Shown: positions 24,801 to 39,200, counted from the first letter of the stretch. The stretch: 64,000 bases of DNA from Dromaius novaehollandiae (GCF_036370855.1 NC_088102.1:42693835-42757834), one strand, 5' to 3'. The notes: generated from the letters alone by a model not told the origin. Numbers and translations: made by a program.

Positions 24801-26729
24801 AACAGAGCTGTGACTTTGGTTTCAGGTATTGCACTTAATGAAATTGCACTGCATGTAGTGCACGAGAATGAAATATATCTACATATTTCCCCTTCATAAA
24901 GTAGTAACCAGTAAAAAAAATTTGTGAGATAGTAGCAGGCAACAGGGCTTTTTAATGGATCACGTCTAAAAAGCCATCATGTTTGAGCTGCACAGTACTC
25001 TCTTTCACAGAGCTGAAGGATGATGATAAAATGCTGATGATAAGCAGTATTGGAAATCATTGGCAAGAGTGTAATAAGCAGTAAATCAATGACTACAGGC
25101 TAAAGACATTGATCTTTCACTGGTACAAGAGCCATGAACACATCTCTGAAGTAACTGAGACTGAGGAGAAGAGCTCCTGTAGGATCTATGATAGGAATAT
25201 TACCATGGCAATCATAATCAGACATTGTCATACAGTCAAAATTTTAACAATATGACTTTCACAGTGAGTTTTGATGTAAAAGGTCATGAGGCAAAATCCT
25301 GTCCCTTATGAAATCCAGGGATGTTTGAAATAACTACCCTTCCTTTTCTATGAGAAATACTACTGAGGAGTCAAATGCAGTGATTTTCTGTAGGACATCC
25401 TTTTGCCCTTTCTCCTGTGTTTTTATAAAGCAATGGAAGTCATTTCTAGGGAGACTTGGACTGTGATATCTTGTCTGATGAGAAGGGTAGCAATAAGCCA
25501 GTACACCAAAAGGAGTATCTGCCAGAAATCAGCCTCACATCTACTTTTTCAAGCATCACCTTTAGTCCTGTTCTAGTACAAGCCCACTGAAACTACACTG
25601 TGACAGGGTCTCATGCAGCTGTTAGAAGTCTCTTATCACCTCAAAGCAAGCTTTGGGTTTTGCTCTGTACCACTGTGCATTCAACATTACTGACAGATTT
25701 GGATGGAAGGACCACTTGGGTGGCATGTATAGGTTCACTCACTGCCAATTGCCAATGGCTTGTCCTGGATTTGTAAATCTTCAGTTGGGAAATAAGCTGA
25801 TTGATGGAGTTTTAGTGACAAAATGCAGGATCTGAGTGTTAGTCTTTCATATTATTACTACTTTCTTTGTGTCAGGTATTTTAGTTATCCTCTAATCAAG
25901 GTCTGGTAAAAAGCATTTTAATATCAGGATCGTGGTGCACAGAGAAGAATACATGTTGGCTTTACGACACAGATGGTATTTCTAGACACTCAGATCTCTC
26001 ATCAATAGTGACCAGTATCTGCAAACAGAACAATGCACAAATAAGAACTGGCATCTCCACTGAACTACAGTAAATTTTAATTAATCAACGAACCTCTTCC
26101 ACCACTTAGTTTTATTTTCACTTGCACCTAACTTCCACAGCACTCATGATTAAAACCCTCCTGAAGATGTCCGTAAGATGCCCCAACCCTCCACAGAATT
26201 ATTTACCTACTAGATCAAGGGTAGTATATTTTCAAAACTCTCCTAGTTTCTCTCAGAGTGGAATCTGTGTCTTCTTCCCCAAAATATTTCAGTTACACTA
26301 TGCACTTTTTTCTTCTAAAAGGTATCTTTCCTGAACCACTACTTTAACATAACTGACTAAAACTGTCATTCACAGACGCCAAAATATGAGAGCTGCCTGG
26401 TTAAACTTCTCTCTCGGTTTCCATGAAAGATTATGCCTAAGAAATGTATACATCCCAGAAGACAGTAGGAGACACCACATTCCCTCCTGAGGTATTGACA
26501 CATTTGCTTAAGGAATTCAGAGTTTCCTGTCCCTGTTCTGCCAACTGCTGGTACAGTTAGCATTCAGTAGAGCATGGATATAATGCATGAGTGGTGTGTA
26601 TCATTTCAAATAATAAACAATCACATGTTTAACCCCTAATGAACCAGCTTTTCTATTTCAGGTAAATGATACTTTATACTGGGGAAGGAAAGTCTGAATA
26701 TGCCATTTCTTACAATTGCAGAAAAAATG

Positions 26730-27000
26730 GAGGGGGCCCCCACAGTCACCTTGTCCAAACTCCTGATCAAACCAGGGCTAACTTCCAAAGTTAGGTGACA
26801 CTGCTCAGGGCCTCGTTCAGTCAGAAATTCTCAAGTATGGCAATTCTGCAGTCTCTCTGGGCACCTCTTCCAGTGCTTAACCATTCTCAACCTAAAGAAT
26901 TTTTCTCCCTACAACCAGTCTTATTTTCCCATGTTGCAATTTGTGACCTTTCACTGTACATTTCCTACTAATTAAATAGAGCACACTGAGTCTGTACCAC
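26730..27000 (-). mobile_element. Decayed CR1-type LINE fragment
   Basis: The plus strand resembles the antisense of the avian CR1 3' region: CTTGTCCAAACTCCTGATCA, a CTGCTCAGGGCC-like block, CTGGGCACCTCTTCCAGTGC, CTCAACCTAAAGAATTTTT and GCAATTTGTGACCTTTCACTG. It is strongly diverged and truncated, with no ORF left. Borders are approximate. It is the main clue that the host is a sauropsid. Confidence 0.7.
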
Positions 27001-30000
27001 TTACTTTTAGTTTGAATATGTTTTTTTTTCTCCAATAGCTTCTCAGGCTAGCTGCTGTCAGTGGCTTAGTAAGTCGAACTCTGTCTCAAGGCTTGACTGT
27101 TTTGCCTACCTGCAGGTCCAGCCTACAAACTGGATGGAGTAGTTCTCCAACCACTCTCCCCACCAGAATATCTATGAGTGTTCAGCAGCCACCACATGCA
27201 AATTATTGCACAAAAGATGATCAGATATTCAGCTGGAATCTCTGAGATACCTGATCTTTCTTGTTTAGAGCTTCAAATGCTGTAATAATCATTCACTAAA
27301 ACACTCTCCAGCTCAGCCTCTTTCATGTGGCTGTGTATAAGCACAGATCCATATGCAGGATTTTGACCTTGACCCTTATCTTCAGTGGAAGGATAAAATG
27401 TGATTGTGCTCCTGAATTATAATCTACTTTATAGAAAATAGTCAGAAAGGTTATTAACAGTGTCAGTGTAATGAAAGGTTTCAAATGGCTTTATAGTGTT
27501 AATGTTTACTTACCCCATAAAATGCACAGGAATCTGTATATCCACCAAAAAGTTGCAGCCAGTTGTAGTTTGATGGATGCACCACAAAGATATGTTTTTT
27601 AAAATACATCTGCATAAATTGGAAGAAAGGAGACCATGGAAGTATGTGGAATTATTCAGAACAATAATCTAGCTCACAGAATTCCCCCCTAAGAACTGCC
27701 ACATATTATCCCTCTTTCTCGCAACAGGGAAAATTGCCTTATGAGCAAATAAGGGCCTTCCAAACATACCTTTCAATAGAAAATATCACCATCCTGCCCC
27801 ACTTTCCAACAGTCAGTGCATGCTCCATTGGAACGTTCCTGAAGCTAAAGCAACATGCTCTTTCTGCAGTCCATTAGAAGCAGTCCAGACTTGCATTGCC
27901 AAGGGATTTAAGGCAGGGTTTTCTAAAAGTTGGTGCCCACTTATTGCAACAATCAGGTTTCTGTCAAGTGATAAAAATACAAAAAAAGTTATGCTTCCGC
28001 CTTTAGGCATTGCTACTTCTGCCACAAGAAAGGAGAATAACCTAAGCACTGCAGAGCTGCATGGAAAAGCCCACAGCTTACTCCTGACTTTTAAATGCCA
28101 TGTGTTCCATGTACAGTTCAGCAGCTCCCAACCCACTTTCTTTGAGGTCCAAAACAGAAAAAGATTATTCCTCTTGTGTACAGCTCAGAAATTCCTGTGT
28201 CCAAGAATATCAGTATCACGTATGTATGCTTGGAAAGAAGAAAGATGTATAATTAAATCCATGACATGCAATGACTGTTTCCACATTAGAAATGGGTAAG
28301 AATTTCCTCTTCATACAGCCACAGTTTACTGAGCTTTTTGAGGTTACAGTCAAAAGAGAGCTTAATGTTCATTCATTACGTGTTACATCTATGGAAAAAT
28401 GCCCAAGCTTGTGCCCTTGGTGCCAGGGTAACTCGGTGCTTGTTATGTGGAGCATCTGCTCAAGGCTCCATCTCTTTACCAGTTCCTCAGGTGGTCAAGA
28501 GACAAGCTCCCTTCTGTTCACTTCTGGAAGTCTGCGACACGCAGCCAGCAGACAGGACCCTGGGCTACAGACCACAGAAGCTCCACACTCAACTCCTAAC
28601 ACACAAGGAGCAAATTATGGGGTGTCCTAAGGAAAATCTCTTCCTCTCCTTTGCCCACATTTGCCGTCTTTTTCTAAAATCATGCTACATCTCAGTGCAT
28701 GAGCAAACCCTTTTTTCTCCTTCTCAGCTACTGAGGTATCTTTTCAACTGTTACTTTGCAGTATAGCATGGAATTTAGGAAAAACTAGTGGCTGTATGCA
28801 GGAGTGGGGTTTATGTGCCAGAGCATGAATGGGGGGGAGGCTGCTGGAGCCTCTCTGTTGAACCAGGACTTGACACACAACTGCTGGAACTCTGAAATAT
28901 GACTGAAATACAAGGGTAACAAAATTCATGGTAAACATGTTAAAATATAAGACAGATTTCTCTGTGGCAGCCCAGCAGTCCATCTAGCCAAGCATCCTCG
29001 CTCTGCCAATGGTCAAAGAAGATGGCTACAGAAGACTGTAAGAATAGGAAAAGGCCGTTGTGATGATTTTCTAGAATAGTCTTCCAGACTACAATAGTTT
29101 GTGGTTCTGGGACTTTCAGAGGTAGTGTCTTTGCAGTTAGTAAACTTGATGTATTTTTTTTACATGATATGGTCCAATCCTTTTCTACTGCAACTTTGTC
29201 TTCTAATCAGTACCTCATGTATTTAGGTGGTCAGTGATTGTGGAGTAGGCTCATTTGTGCAGCACTTATCAGACATATCTGCCTATTCTTCATTGATCCG
29301 TAGTCATTACAAAAACAAAGATGCTTTGAAAGAGCAACAGGAAACACAGCTGATGCTATGAAAGCAAAGGACAAATATATTTGTTTTATCTATATGAGGA
29401 TTTAAATCTAATATTAGCAATATTCTGCCAGTAGCACAAATGATCACAGTAGGTATCATGTCACGTTCCCAGTACGTGGTACCTGGCAGGGAACTGATGA
29501 CTGATCGGCAGGCCAAACGCACTGAGTCCAGTTCATATGGTCATTCTCAAATTCTGCCCAGTATCAAGGTGTGACCTTTAAGCCACTGCTTAGTCCTTTA
29601 AATTTTAGTCTCAGCAGCCAGGATTTGTGAACAAACAAATGCAGCTTAATCAGTGTACTTATCATCAACATCACATCAACCTAAAATGCATAAGAGAGAC
29701 TTGCAAAGAGGATCAGAGCTACCAGATGGAAAGATCTGACCTTTCATCTCATTTCAAGCCAAGTTGCATCACCAACATACATGACTGTGCACACATCACA
29801 CTGTCACCCGTGCACTTCTCTGATGTTACACAGGCTGGTAACCTCCAAATCACAGATGTCTCGGTCTTCTTGGGGCTGTTCTCATTTAACAAGTCCTGCT
29901 GCTAGAAACAGAGACTATCCTGAAAGTTGAGCAGGCTGGATATGAACAAAAATACTCTGCAGATACCTGTGTTCTGGCAGTGTCAAGCTAATAGCTTTCC

Positions 30001-33000
30001 CAGTGTTTTGGCCCCGCTCAGTCAAAACAGTTTTTCTATTTAGCTAACACCTGGCTCAGTACCCAGTCTTTGCTGTTCTGTGACCTACCAGCTCTCTTAC
30101 ACATTGACATCATCAAACAAGCTGATTACTGCAGTAAATGTTATCTTTAACCAAGCCCAACCAAAACAGTGTCCCATACATTCCTTTTCTTAACAGCAAA
30201 CTTATCTCGAAATGGACAACATGGATACAAGAGCCATTTCCAGGCTCCTTGGAATAATACTGCAAGAAGCCTTGATCTGTCACAACACTGAAGGAAAACA
30301 GCATCCAAACTTCAACTAACAAAGAACACTTCAAGAAAACTATTAGCCCAGCCTGAATGAGCCATCTGAATGCCCTGCTCATCCCAGTGGGAACTCAAAT
30401 CAATTGCAGTTCAATGGTTAGTGTCTGAGTGCCTCAGACTGTGACGGACCAGGGAAGAACTCCTGCAGACGGCACAGGCTTATTGATTCAAAACTGTCTT
30501 ACTGAATTCATAGCATCCTAAAATGATGGCAGTGCATTTGAACTTTCTCTGCTAACTGAAGGCAGAGACAGGCACACAGTAATCATGCTCTGATGCTGTG
30601 CAGGACAGCACACCACCTTCAAGTTGTCTATCCAACTTGTCTCCTATCTGATATTCACATTTCATAATCTCTCCAGTGTCAAATACCTTACTCTTTCAGG
30701 CCAGATCCATTGTAAGCAAGGGCAGCACACAACAAGCTGCCAAGCATTCATTTTACTTTATATAGAAACAAATCTTATTTAAAATCAGCTGGACTGGTTA
30801 TTACAAACTTAACTAAAAGCTCTGCTAGAGTTACCCAATAAATTTGGTGTCTGACATAAGGGCACACTTACCCTGAAAGGCACAGCATCATTCACCCCTG
30901 CTTCTCTCTCCTCCTCAGTGCATGCTCCTGCACTGCTTCTACTTTTCTCCCTAATCCAGATGAACACTTTAATCTTCTTTTATTTGCCAGATTAGCTTTC
31001 AGTTAGATCAGCAAGCAGAAAAAAAGTATGACTGTCCCTTTTGGCAGCAAGGTATTCTTAGCTCAGTGAAAGTGCAACATGAAACCACACCTTTCACTGA
31101 AGTGACTTTAATGCAGACATAATTTTACAATCTAATTGCAAGATAGCAGATGTTCAATGGAGTAAGTCACTGGAAAGATACAAGCCTAAATTAACAGATT
31201 TTAATGCATTTAATTATCTTCTTTAAGTGCTATCAGGAGTCAGGCCCCATGCATTTTTAGCTTTAATATAAAGTTTACATGAACAATTTGATAAGACTCT
31301 GAAAAACAGTGAGCTTTAACATTCCAATATTTCATCCTGGACAATGACAAAATGATCTTTGTGCGTTTAATACTTCATTTAGCTCAGATTCCATTTGCAA
31401 ATGACATGTTTAGAGCACTAAAAAGTGCAGACTGGTGCTTTTTCCTGAATTGGCAGAATTATAAATTTCATAGAAAAATACTAGTACACCCAGATTTTGA
31501 ATACTTTTATTTCATCACTAAATGTCAGTCCTATCCTAAGGTCCTATCTTTAGAAGTGACCTGGAGAAAGATCACTTCTGATTCAACAGCACAATGTATA
31601 TTCTCATCTTTCACTTCATTCCTTCTGCCTTGTGGCAGTGGAATAATCTGGCTTGCAGAAGACATCTTGAGAAACTACTACTTCTGAAGAAGCAGCTGCT
31701 ACTGCTCCCAGAGCGCATTTGCACTGAAATCTCCTTGTTCAGCCCAGTCCCTAGGAAAATTCCACTGTCGTCTCAAACACCTCCCACTTCTACAGAGGCA
31801 CAGTGCTCAAAGAGACACATCGCAAAAGATGTGTTCTCTCTCCTGTACCTGTGGTTCACTTTTCACTAATAAAGGCTTTTTAACTATTTTCATTCTGCAG
31901 TTTCCTCTGAGTATTACACTGTGCCTATACCAAAATGCTTCAGAACTAGCTTTAGCTTCTGTTCAAATACACGATTGGACCTGGTACCTTTAGGTTGCCA
32001 CTGAAAAAGAATTTCAGGGTTTTCTTTTTTCCTCACCTACAAACAGCCTAACCACATATATGGTAAAGTATGGGGAAATAACTCATGACCTTGAAAGTCC
32101 ACCTAGTAAGCATTTGCTAGGAGACTTGAAAAGTGCAGAAGTCATTATTCCATACAGTGCACAAATGATTTCAGACTGTTACCCCTGGCCAGGAGTCCCC
32201 AGAACCTTTCATGACAGGTTATTTAGTAGGTAGGAGAGCAGACTGGAGCTATGCAAAGAAACTCATCTGCATGGTGATGTAGGAAAGCCAGAATGAAAAG
32301 GGTCCTTCACAAGCTGTATCCAAAGGTGCCACAGTGTGCAAACAGCCTGTGAGCTGCTTCAGAGAATGCTAATATAAAACGATAAGTTATATATGCTTCA
32401 TACAACTTAGACCAGTTCTCTTATCTCTGGGTACCCTCCTTTCTATGTAGGGAGAGACCACAGGTTGAATCAGAACAGAGACAGAAAATTTTAAGGATAT
32501 GCCAAGAAAATCTTTATTGCTCCTTGACTCCAGCTAAGTTGGGGAAATCATCCTGACCAAAAAGAGCATTGCAGGGTGTATTGTTCCCTTATATTTGTTC
32601 ATAGGAGCTTACATGTTGGGAGATTGCTTCTCAGTTTCTTGGAGATTTGTCACAAGCTCTTTTCATTCTCTTAATAGAACCGTACTGCAAAGTGCTAGAC
32701 AAAAGGATGACTGATGCAAGCATCAAGCAGAGATCTTTCAGTTCAAGCTAGTCTCTTGGTGCTCTATTTTATCTGAAGAACTTTTCAATTACAAGCAAAT
32801 TATAAGAACAGCTTTCCCTTCCAGTTTTTATTATAGTTTTATCAGTTGTGCTTGATAATAGCTCTCTTTTGCAGCTCACGTTCAATTACCTTTAATCAAA
32901 CAATGTTTCATATTTTTCTTGAATAATGTTTTCTGTATCTCTGTAAGCCTGGAGAAGCTATATAAAGTACTATGACTATAGAAGCTGCAATTAGTAAAAC

Positions 33001-34999
33001 TCTGCCACTAACTTGGAAAAAAGGTGATCTTAGCCCCATTTGCCTATATCATGTCTTCAGCAGCAGAAACAATTAGTATACAAAGTCTTCAGCCAAACAC
33101 TGAAGAATATGCTCAAGTACAAGCAATTTTGTTGAAACGAGGCCATTTCATATTATTTGATATTAGTCTCCCTCCAGTTTCTAATTCCTGAAGCTAAGTT
33201 TCAAACTTGAGTTTAACCTAAAAAAGGCAACTGATTAAAAAAAAATTCCCTTTGCAACTGGGTTGGCTGACATATTTCCTTGTTTGTACGTGACACAGAG
33301 TTGTTCAACTAAATCTGCCTTTTCCATCTTTCTTGCTGGCTGCTATCCAAGTGACAAATAAAGGGCTTTTAACTGGCTAGGGAACCTTTCAGAGCAACAT
33401 AACAAAGAGGTCATTTGTGCTACTGTCATCAGTGGAGCTACCAGCCAGCTCCCCTTGTCATCTAGTTTCAACACTGTTTTCCTTGAACATGATTGCTGAA
33501 TGCAACAACATAACAATGAGTGTATGAAAGCATCACTGAGTAGTTGCTGATTTACTGATGGAAAATATTTTTCCCTTCAAGGTAGAGTTTCCTACAGATA
33601 AAGAAAAGGTTATATTTTCTCAGCAGCTCACAATTTTGTAATTCAAAAAATAGGTCTGTCAGCTGCCCACTGAAGGCTAAGAAAGTTTGTCTTCATCTCA
33701 GAAGGCATTAAAATTATCCCATGGGCTGGAGAACACACTGTACTACATAAGCCTCACTGTGCTCAGTAAAGACAAAAGAACAAAATGACACATCCCACAG
33801 AGAATCTCACAGCCTAGTGTGCCCTGAGTCTGAGAAAAATCTGGGTAGACTACCCTGCATTTTTTGAGTGCCTTATTAAGATAGAAAAATTGGGGAAGAG
33901 AAAATTTCCTTAATCCAAATCAAACTGCTGTGTTTGACTTCTCTTGCTCCTACGCATTGCCCTTCTGCCAGGTCCTACCCACTCACTACAAGTTAGAAAC
34001 AACCAGGGTCCCTGCGGGACATAGACACACAGGGACCAAACAGAAAAAAAACAGATGATCTGCAGAAATCCTGATAGTGAACAAGTATGGCTGAGCAGGA
34101 GAGACACCTCCCCACTACCTGCTCACACCAGGACGTGAGCAGTGCCCATCTAGCATCTTCAGGAAAATCCGAAGTTTCTGAAGGGTCACACTCTGTGGTG
34201 AATGTATTGCGTGAGAGAGCCTACAGCCCTCTGAGGCTCAACGTGCTCATTTTGAGGAGCCATTGCTCCCTGTGGTGGGAGAACTCAGGGTATGGTTCTG
34301 CCCTCAGCAGGACCCAGGCTCCCACAGGGCTTGTTTCTCATGAGGGACTGGAAACCCAGGAACCACTGCTCTCTGAAAGGCAGTATTTGGCCTCAGCAAA
34401 AGGCAGAGACTCCCACCTCTTGCTGGGTTTTGCGATCAGAATGGGAGCCCCGAATGCTCATGGAGGCAAAAATTTGTTCAGTACCTGCTACCTCATAGCT
34501 GGAAAATACCAGCAAGCTGCTGTTTGCCACTGCCCCACTAATGCAGGAGGTAGATCACAGGCATCCTCTCCAGGTTTGGAGCTTAGTAAAGGGTGAGATA
34601 ACACACACTCCCCAGGAGGCAGGATCTGCCCTCTCTGAAGAGTGGCATTTTTAGCTGCCACTGACTGTAGTGGCAAGGCAGCAGAGACAGCCCACTCCAC
34701 AGCACTCCGGGGAACTCAGCAGCAGCAGTGGCTTTATTCTTCCTCCCCAAAACAGGGATAAACTGAGCTTCGACATTCAAAAGCAGATACTTAGCACATC
34801 CCTATCACCTCATCGCGAACACTGTGCAGACCCCTGTGGCAAACTGCACCACTCTTACTGGTAAGAGGTAAGGACTCCTGCACATTACATCTTCAGCCAG
34901 ACAAAGTGACACCAAGATTGTTGCCTGTGTATTTATAGGCATAAAGACAGCTGAGGGCTTCGTTCAGAGAATTTCAACTAAACTCTGCATACACACATA
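27001..34999. other. Non-coding stretch downstream of the thioesterase
   Basis: No recognised gene or paralogous thioesterase exon. Open frames at 27820-28299 (+, 159 codons) and 34087-34596 (+, 169 codons, ATG with A at -3 and G at +4) show no family similarity I can name. The second is the longest ATG frame in the left half but is most simply chance. Confidence 0.55.
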
Positions 35000-35008
35000 C
35001 ACATTGTA

Positions 35009-35014
35009 TTTATT
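35009..35014 (-). promoter_or_regulatory. Candidate poly(A) signal for the thioesterase gene
   Basis: AATAAA on the minus strand about 675 nt after the stop, followed within 10-25 nt by a strong GU-rich element (ATGTGTATGTGTGTATGC). This is the best-formed poly(A) site in the window. A further AATAAA at 34738-34733 is an alternative. Confidence 0.65.
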
Positions 35015-35687
35015 GAGTAGTGCAGTGGGAACTTCAGCCTGGTATGTAACATATCTGGAGACAGCAGTAGATGCAACCAGTGAAACCCTGGCAAGATTCA
35101 TTTCTTCTCATTTTTGAGGTACAACAAAAATAATGTTATCACCACACTTCAGAATAAGTCAGAAGAGTGCCTTTTTACTCAGTTGAGATCAGAACTGCAG
35201 CAACCCTGTTACCCAGGGATGTGAGAAAATGATACATCAACAGAAAAGTGAGATAACGTACCGATGTATTGTCCCAAAATACAACTGTTTACATCTAGCT
35301 TAACTAAAGGTGTAATCCTAGCCAATCCAATGGAAAACTCCTCCTATAAGAAGATTTCCTGCTACTGAAGAGGAGGATTGGACACAGAGGGCAAAGATGG
35401 CTCAGCACAAACTCAACTTGCATGACAGGACACTGAGTTTTTTTCAGGTAACTATGGCACTCAGGCAGATCAAATAGTGCCAATCCACAGAACAGCTGGG
35501 GCCAGAAGACACCTAAAATTTAACTAAAAAGTGGAAAGTTATTTGGGGAATGAAAATAAACAACTATGCCACAATGGGGTGTAGAAGAAGGTAGGCTAGG
35601 AAACTTTCAATGTGTTTCCAAGACTCAAACCCTAATACAGTGAGAACTGAAATACTAATCCTGTCCACATCTTCAACACCTCTTCCA

Positions 35688-36290
35688 CTACAGACTGCTC
35701 TTGGGAAGGTTTAAATCCATCAGATGTTGCCAGAAAAAGGCCTGTATCCTGTGCCAAGCATCATCTTGGGCTTTGGCATGCTCTCTCCATTGCCCTCCCC
35801 ACTGCACAAATACCCCAAGCACTTTGTGCATTGAAGCCCGGCACAGAGGAAAGTATGGGGGCTCCAAGAGGTGCCCTGCTCCGGAGTAAGAGTAAAACTC
35901 CACTTTCCGTCCATACTGCTGAAGGCGCTGAACAGCATCCTGGCAATAGAGGTCACTTTTCCAGTTTGCGTCATCCAGCCCTGACAGGAAGAGGAACTTA
36001 GCCAAGGACCTCTCCATGGGAATGCGACAATCCCAAGTCGCTGGGTCCCTGTGATCATCTAGAATATCTGTAAAATCTACTAGGCCAGACTCCTCACTGG
36101 CCTTCATCCTTCCCAAATCATATGGGTGGGGATGAACAGTGAAGCCATCACCTCGCAGGGGAATGAATGAATTAAAACCACTTCCAGAAATGCTGACAGC
36201 TGCCTTGATGCCAGGTAGAAACGTGGCCATGGAAAGGGCTAGATCAGCTCCTTTAGACAAGCCCAAAACGCCAATCGCAGTATCTTTCAC
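35688..36290 (-). CDS. ACOT-like coding exon 3, full catalytic triad
   Basis: 603 nt including TAG. Acceptor ATGTTTCAG, starting [20 protein letters not shown]. It carries Ser231, Asp325 and His359 and ends LNLPKSSL. Overlapping open frames on both strands are shadows. Confidence 0.94.
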   Translation of the reverse strand: MKDTAIGVLGLSKGADLALSMATFLPGIKAAVSISGSGFNSFIPLRGDGFTVHPHPYDLGRMKASEESGLVDFTDILDDHRDPATWDCRIPMERSLAKFLFLSGLDDANWKSDLYCQDAVQRLQQYGRKVEFYSYSGAGHLLEPPYFPLCRASMHKVLGVFVQWGGQWREHAKAQDDAWHRIQAFFWQHLMDLNLPKSSL

Positions 36291-39200
36291 CTGAAACATA
36301 GTTAAGAAACAACCATTATCAACAACTCCTCATTTCTTGGGCTGACATATCTGTTTAGCTTCCTCATTCCTCATCCAGTTAAGACCTATTTTTTTACTCC
36401 TTCCCTCTCTTGGTTCAGAGAGGGAATCCTTCCCACATTGATCCTTTTGCTGTGCCTCCCCAAGAGTGACCATAAATTCTACAGCTCCTGAACATTTCTG
36501 CTTCTGTGACTACAACACTTTTTCTTCCTGGTGACCTGTACAGACCAAGCCTCTTTGCTCCCTCCATATTTTGTCTTGACACTTGCTCTCAGTGCTGTAT
36601 CTTTTATTGCTCTGGACTCCAAAACCTTCGATCATCTTTCTTCTGGCCCCCTTTGGCAAACCACTTTTTCACGGGTTTACTTCTATTGAATTTCTTTCTC
36701 ACAATTGTTTTTTCCTACTCTCCTACATCTGACCTGTTACTTATATAAGTTCCTTATGCTTGGGACTGAGTAACCCCAACAACTGTTGAAATCAACTTAT
36801 TTATTGTGAAAGCTCTTCACACCAAATTCATGTTGCAATCTGTGTCCTGTAAGATGCTTTGGAAGCTTCAGAGCTTTATGAGGAACAAGGCAAATAGCAG
36901 GGCTGAATTATAGTCTCACAGTGGCTACTTTCCTGGAGTCCATGTAATAGAAAGTAATAATGAAAATAACCAAATTTCTCCAATAAAAACACATAAGTAA
37001 CATTCCATTCAAAGTTTAAATGACATTTGATTTCTCTTGACCTCTTTTTCATTTAAGTATTATGACATATTGCTATAAAGTGTCTTTCTCAGCCCACATG
37101 CTTGTACAAATACAGCCCCAGCTTCTTAAAACATGGCACTCTCCAGCACTAGAACTGCAGAAGCTCCTGCTCTTAAATCATTTTATTACTGTTCTGTGAA
37201 ACTTACTCAGAATTGAAAGCCTACAACATCCCAGAAATATTAGAAGTTAACATTTTTTTCCTTTGATGTAAAATCTTATGCAGAAACAGGTTTGCACAGC
37301 AACACTCTATGGACTGTTATAAGGTGCTGTGCAAAACAGCTATCTAACTCATCACAAAACTGCAGCTGGCACGTATGCGTTTCCATCTCTCAGCCCTTGC
37401 TGCCTGATACCAGGCTGTCTTTTAGACAGTGCTGTCTCCTTCCACATCTCAGAAACTTAGCTGTACCCAGTGGTATATAACATTCCAAATTAGGGAAGTG
37501 GAAGATAGTTTCTAATAGGAAAAACATTATAGTTTGTCTCCTACCTGCTGTTGCTTCCGCAAAAAATTTACAGCTTCCTCAAAATAACCCAATTCAAGAA
37601 TCTCTGGCATAGCAGGGAGATCTTCAAAGGCCATGTAAGCCAGAGCCAGTGTCACAAAGCCTCTGCTAGCCAGAAGACTTGCTCTGTATTCAACAAGACC
37701 TCCTCCAGATCCATACAAATCAATAAGTCCAGGGTATGGACCAGATCCTGCAATGAAAAGTATATACTCATAGAGAAGGGTTTCTATAGCTGTTTTTTCA
37801 GTAAAACTTTCAGCACACATCAGGATAGTAGAAATTGATAGGAAATCACACTCTGAAGGTTTTCATGTAGGTTCTCATTCTTAGGGACACAATCACTGTA
37901 ATTAGAGTCTTTTCCCCAGAGGCATTAATTGACATGATTACCCATGAGGCTATGTCAGTTCAAGTCTCCTGTATGGACTACCACCAAAAAAACCCAAGCA
38001 TTTCTGTGAGCAGCAGAATGCATGAAACCTAGTTTCCAGAGGCTCTCTCCAGTATGGATTCTCTGATGTCTAATGATGAAGCTGAGTTCTCCTGCAGCAC
38101 CTCTCTCTATCTCTCCCTAAGAGCACTAATCTGGATATTTCTTTTCTCTCTCCTAAGAACTTGCTACTGGAAATTCATATTTTGGGGATCTTTATTCCAC
38201 CATCAAATTCAGCCAAAATTGGCCTAGATGGTCTCATTGCAGATAAATGAACGAACAGTATCATTGCATGAGTTTCAGTTCTTTACTAATTGTGCTAACA
38301 GCTTCTCTGGAGAGGGAATACTCTTGAGTTACGAAACACATTCACAAATACCAGCACTGACCTACATCAATTCAGACTTCAGTTTTATCTAGGTAACTAC
38401 TTCAGGGCTTCTCAGTTCTCCTCCTGCAGTTCTATAATCTTCAATGCCTGTTGTTGCTCTGCCCATTTTCCTCTCCAAATTCAAAAATATAGTGGAAACT
38501 TCACCTAAAAAGGATTTGGTGTCACAGCAGCTGCAAGGGACTTTTTATTTTCTACAGAATAAAATATTCAAGTTTAAGTACTGCTCAAGGAATATAAACA
38601 GTCCAAAAACTCAGAACATTTTTATTCAGAATCCAGTCTTGTCATTGTCTCTGCACAGAGTCTTGGAACATGACTTTTATTTAAATCCCCTGGCTTTGTC
38701 TTTCTCATTTGTCCCCCATCTTCATCAGTATTCCATGCAATTAAGCTGCTCAGTTGATCAGGTATTGACTTTTTCTTTGGCTTTTCCTAAGCCAAAGAGA
38801 AAGACAGACACAAGTCCAGAGTCTGCAGGAAAATCTGTGGCAGCAGCTAGAACAGACTAGGCCTGTTGCACCCCAGACCCTGTGCTCCTACCACATCTCA
38901 TCACTGCTCACTCTAGTGCTGCAGTACAGTCACACCCCTACAGCTCAGCTGAAGATGAGGAGCCTCCTTGTGCTATGAGCTAAATAGAAGAGTTAAGAAA
39001 CAGATACATTCTTCCTCAGAGTTAGCATTTCATGAGAGGCCCTATCTCCTCTTGCTCAGCTAAAGAGAACAGGAGACACCTTGTATCACTGGTGCAGTCT
39101 TCACTGCACAGCACTGCCTTTGCAACAAGCACCTTACCTCCCCGGACAAAGCCTGCACCTATCCTGCTTTTCTGTGAGGATCAAAATGGCTGGATCTAGC

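Larger units (their letters stand above)
11415..26729. other. Non-coding stretch, one candidate exon only
   Basis: No recognised gene. Small features: an 18-bp tandem duplication at 14343-14378 (AATAGATTCTATTTCTGA twice), two poly-G runs, a GA/CA simple repeat near 17758-17790, a CA-rich zone near 24630-24675 and the open stretch 24346-24552 discussed as a finding. Confidence 0.55.

Noticed and set aside
27813..28299. Open frames on both strands (107 and 159 codons)
   Set aside because: Mutually overlapping antisense frames without domain similarity; a transposon origin was considered but no terminal repeat or motif is visible.
1..35000. A second ACOT/BAAT paralogue or a PLA2G4 gene in the left half
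   Set aside because: No GXSXG/GXCXG hydrolase block, [14 protein letters not shown] segment or phospholipase motif was found in either strand by eye.
35701..36058. Overlapping open frames on both strands of thioesterase exon 3
   Set aside because: Shadow frames of the real exon, which alone shows the catalytic triad and correct splice phase.
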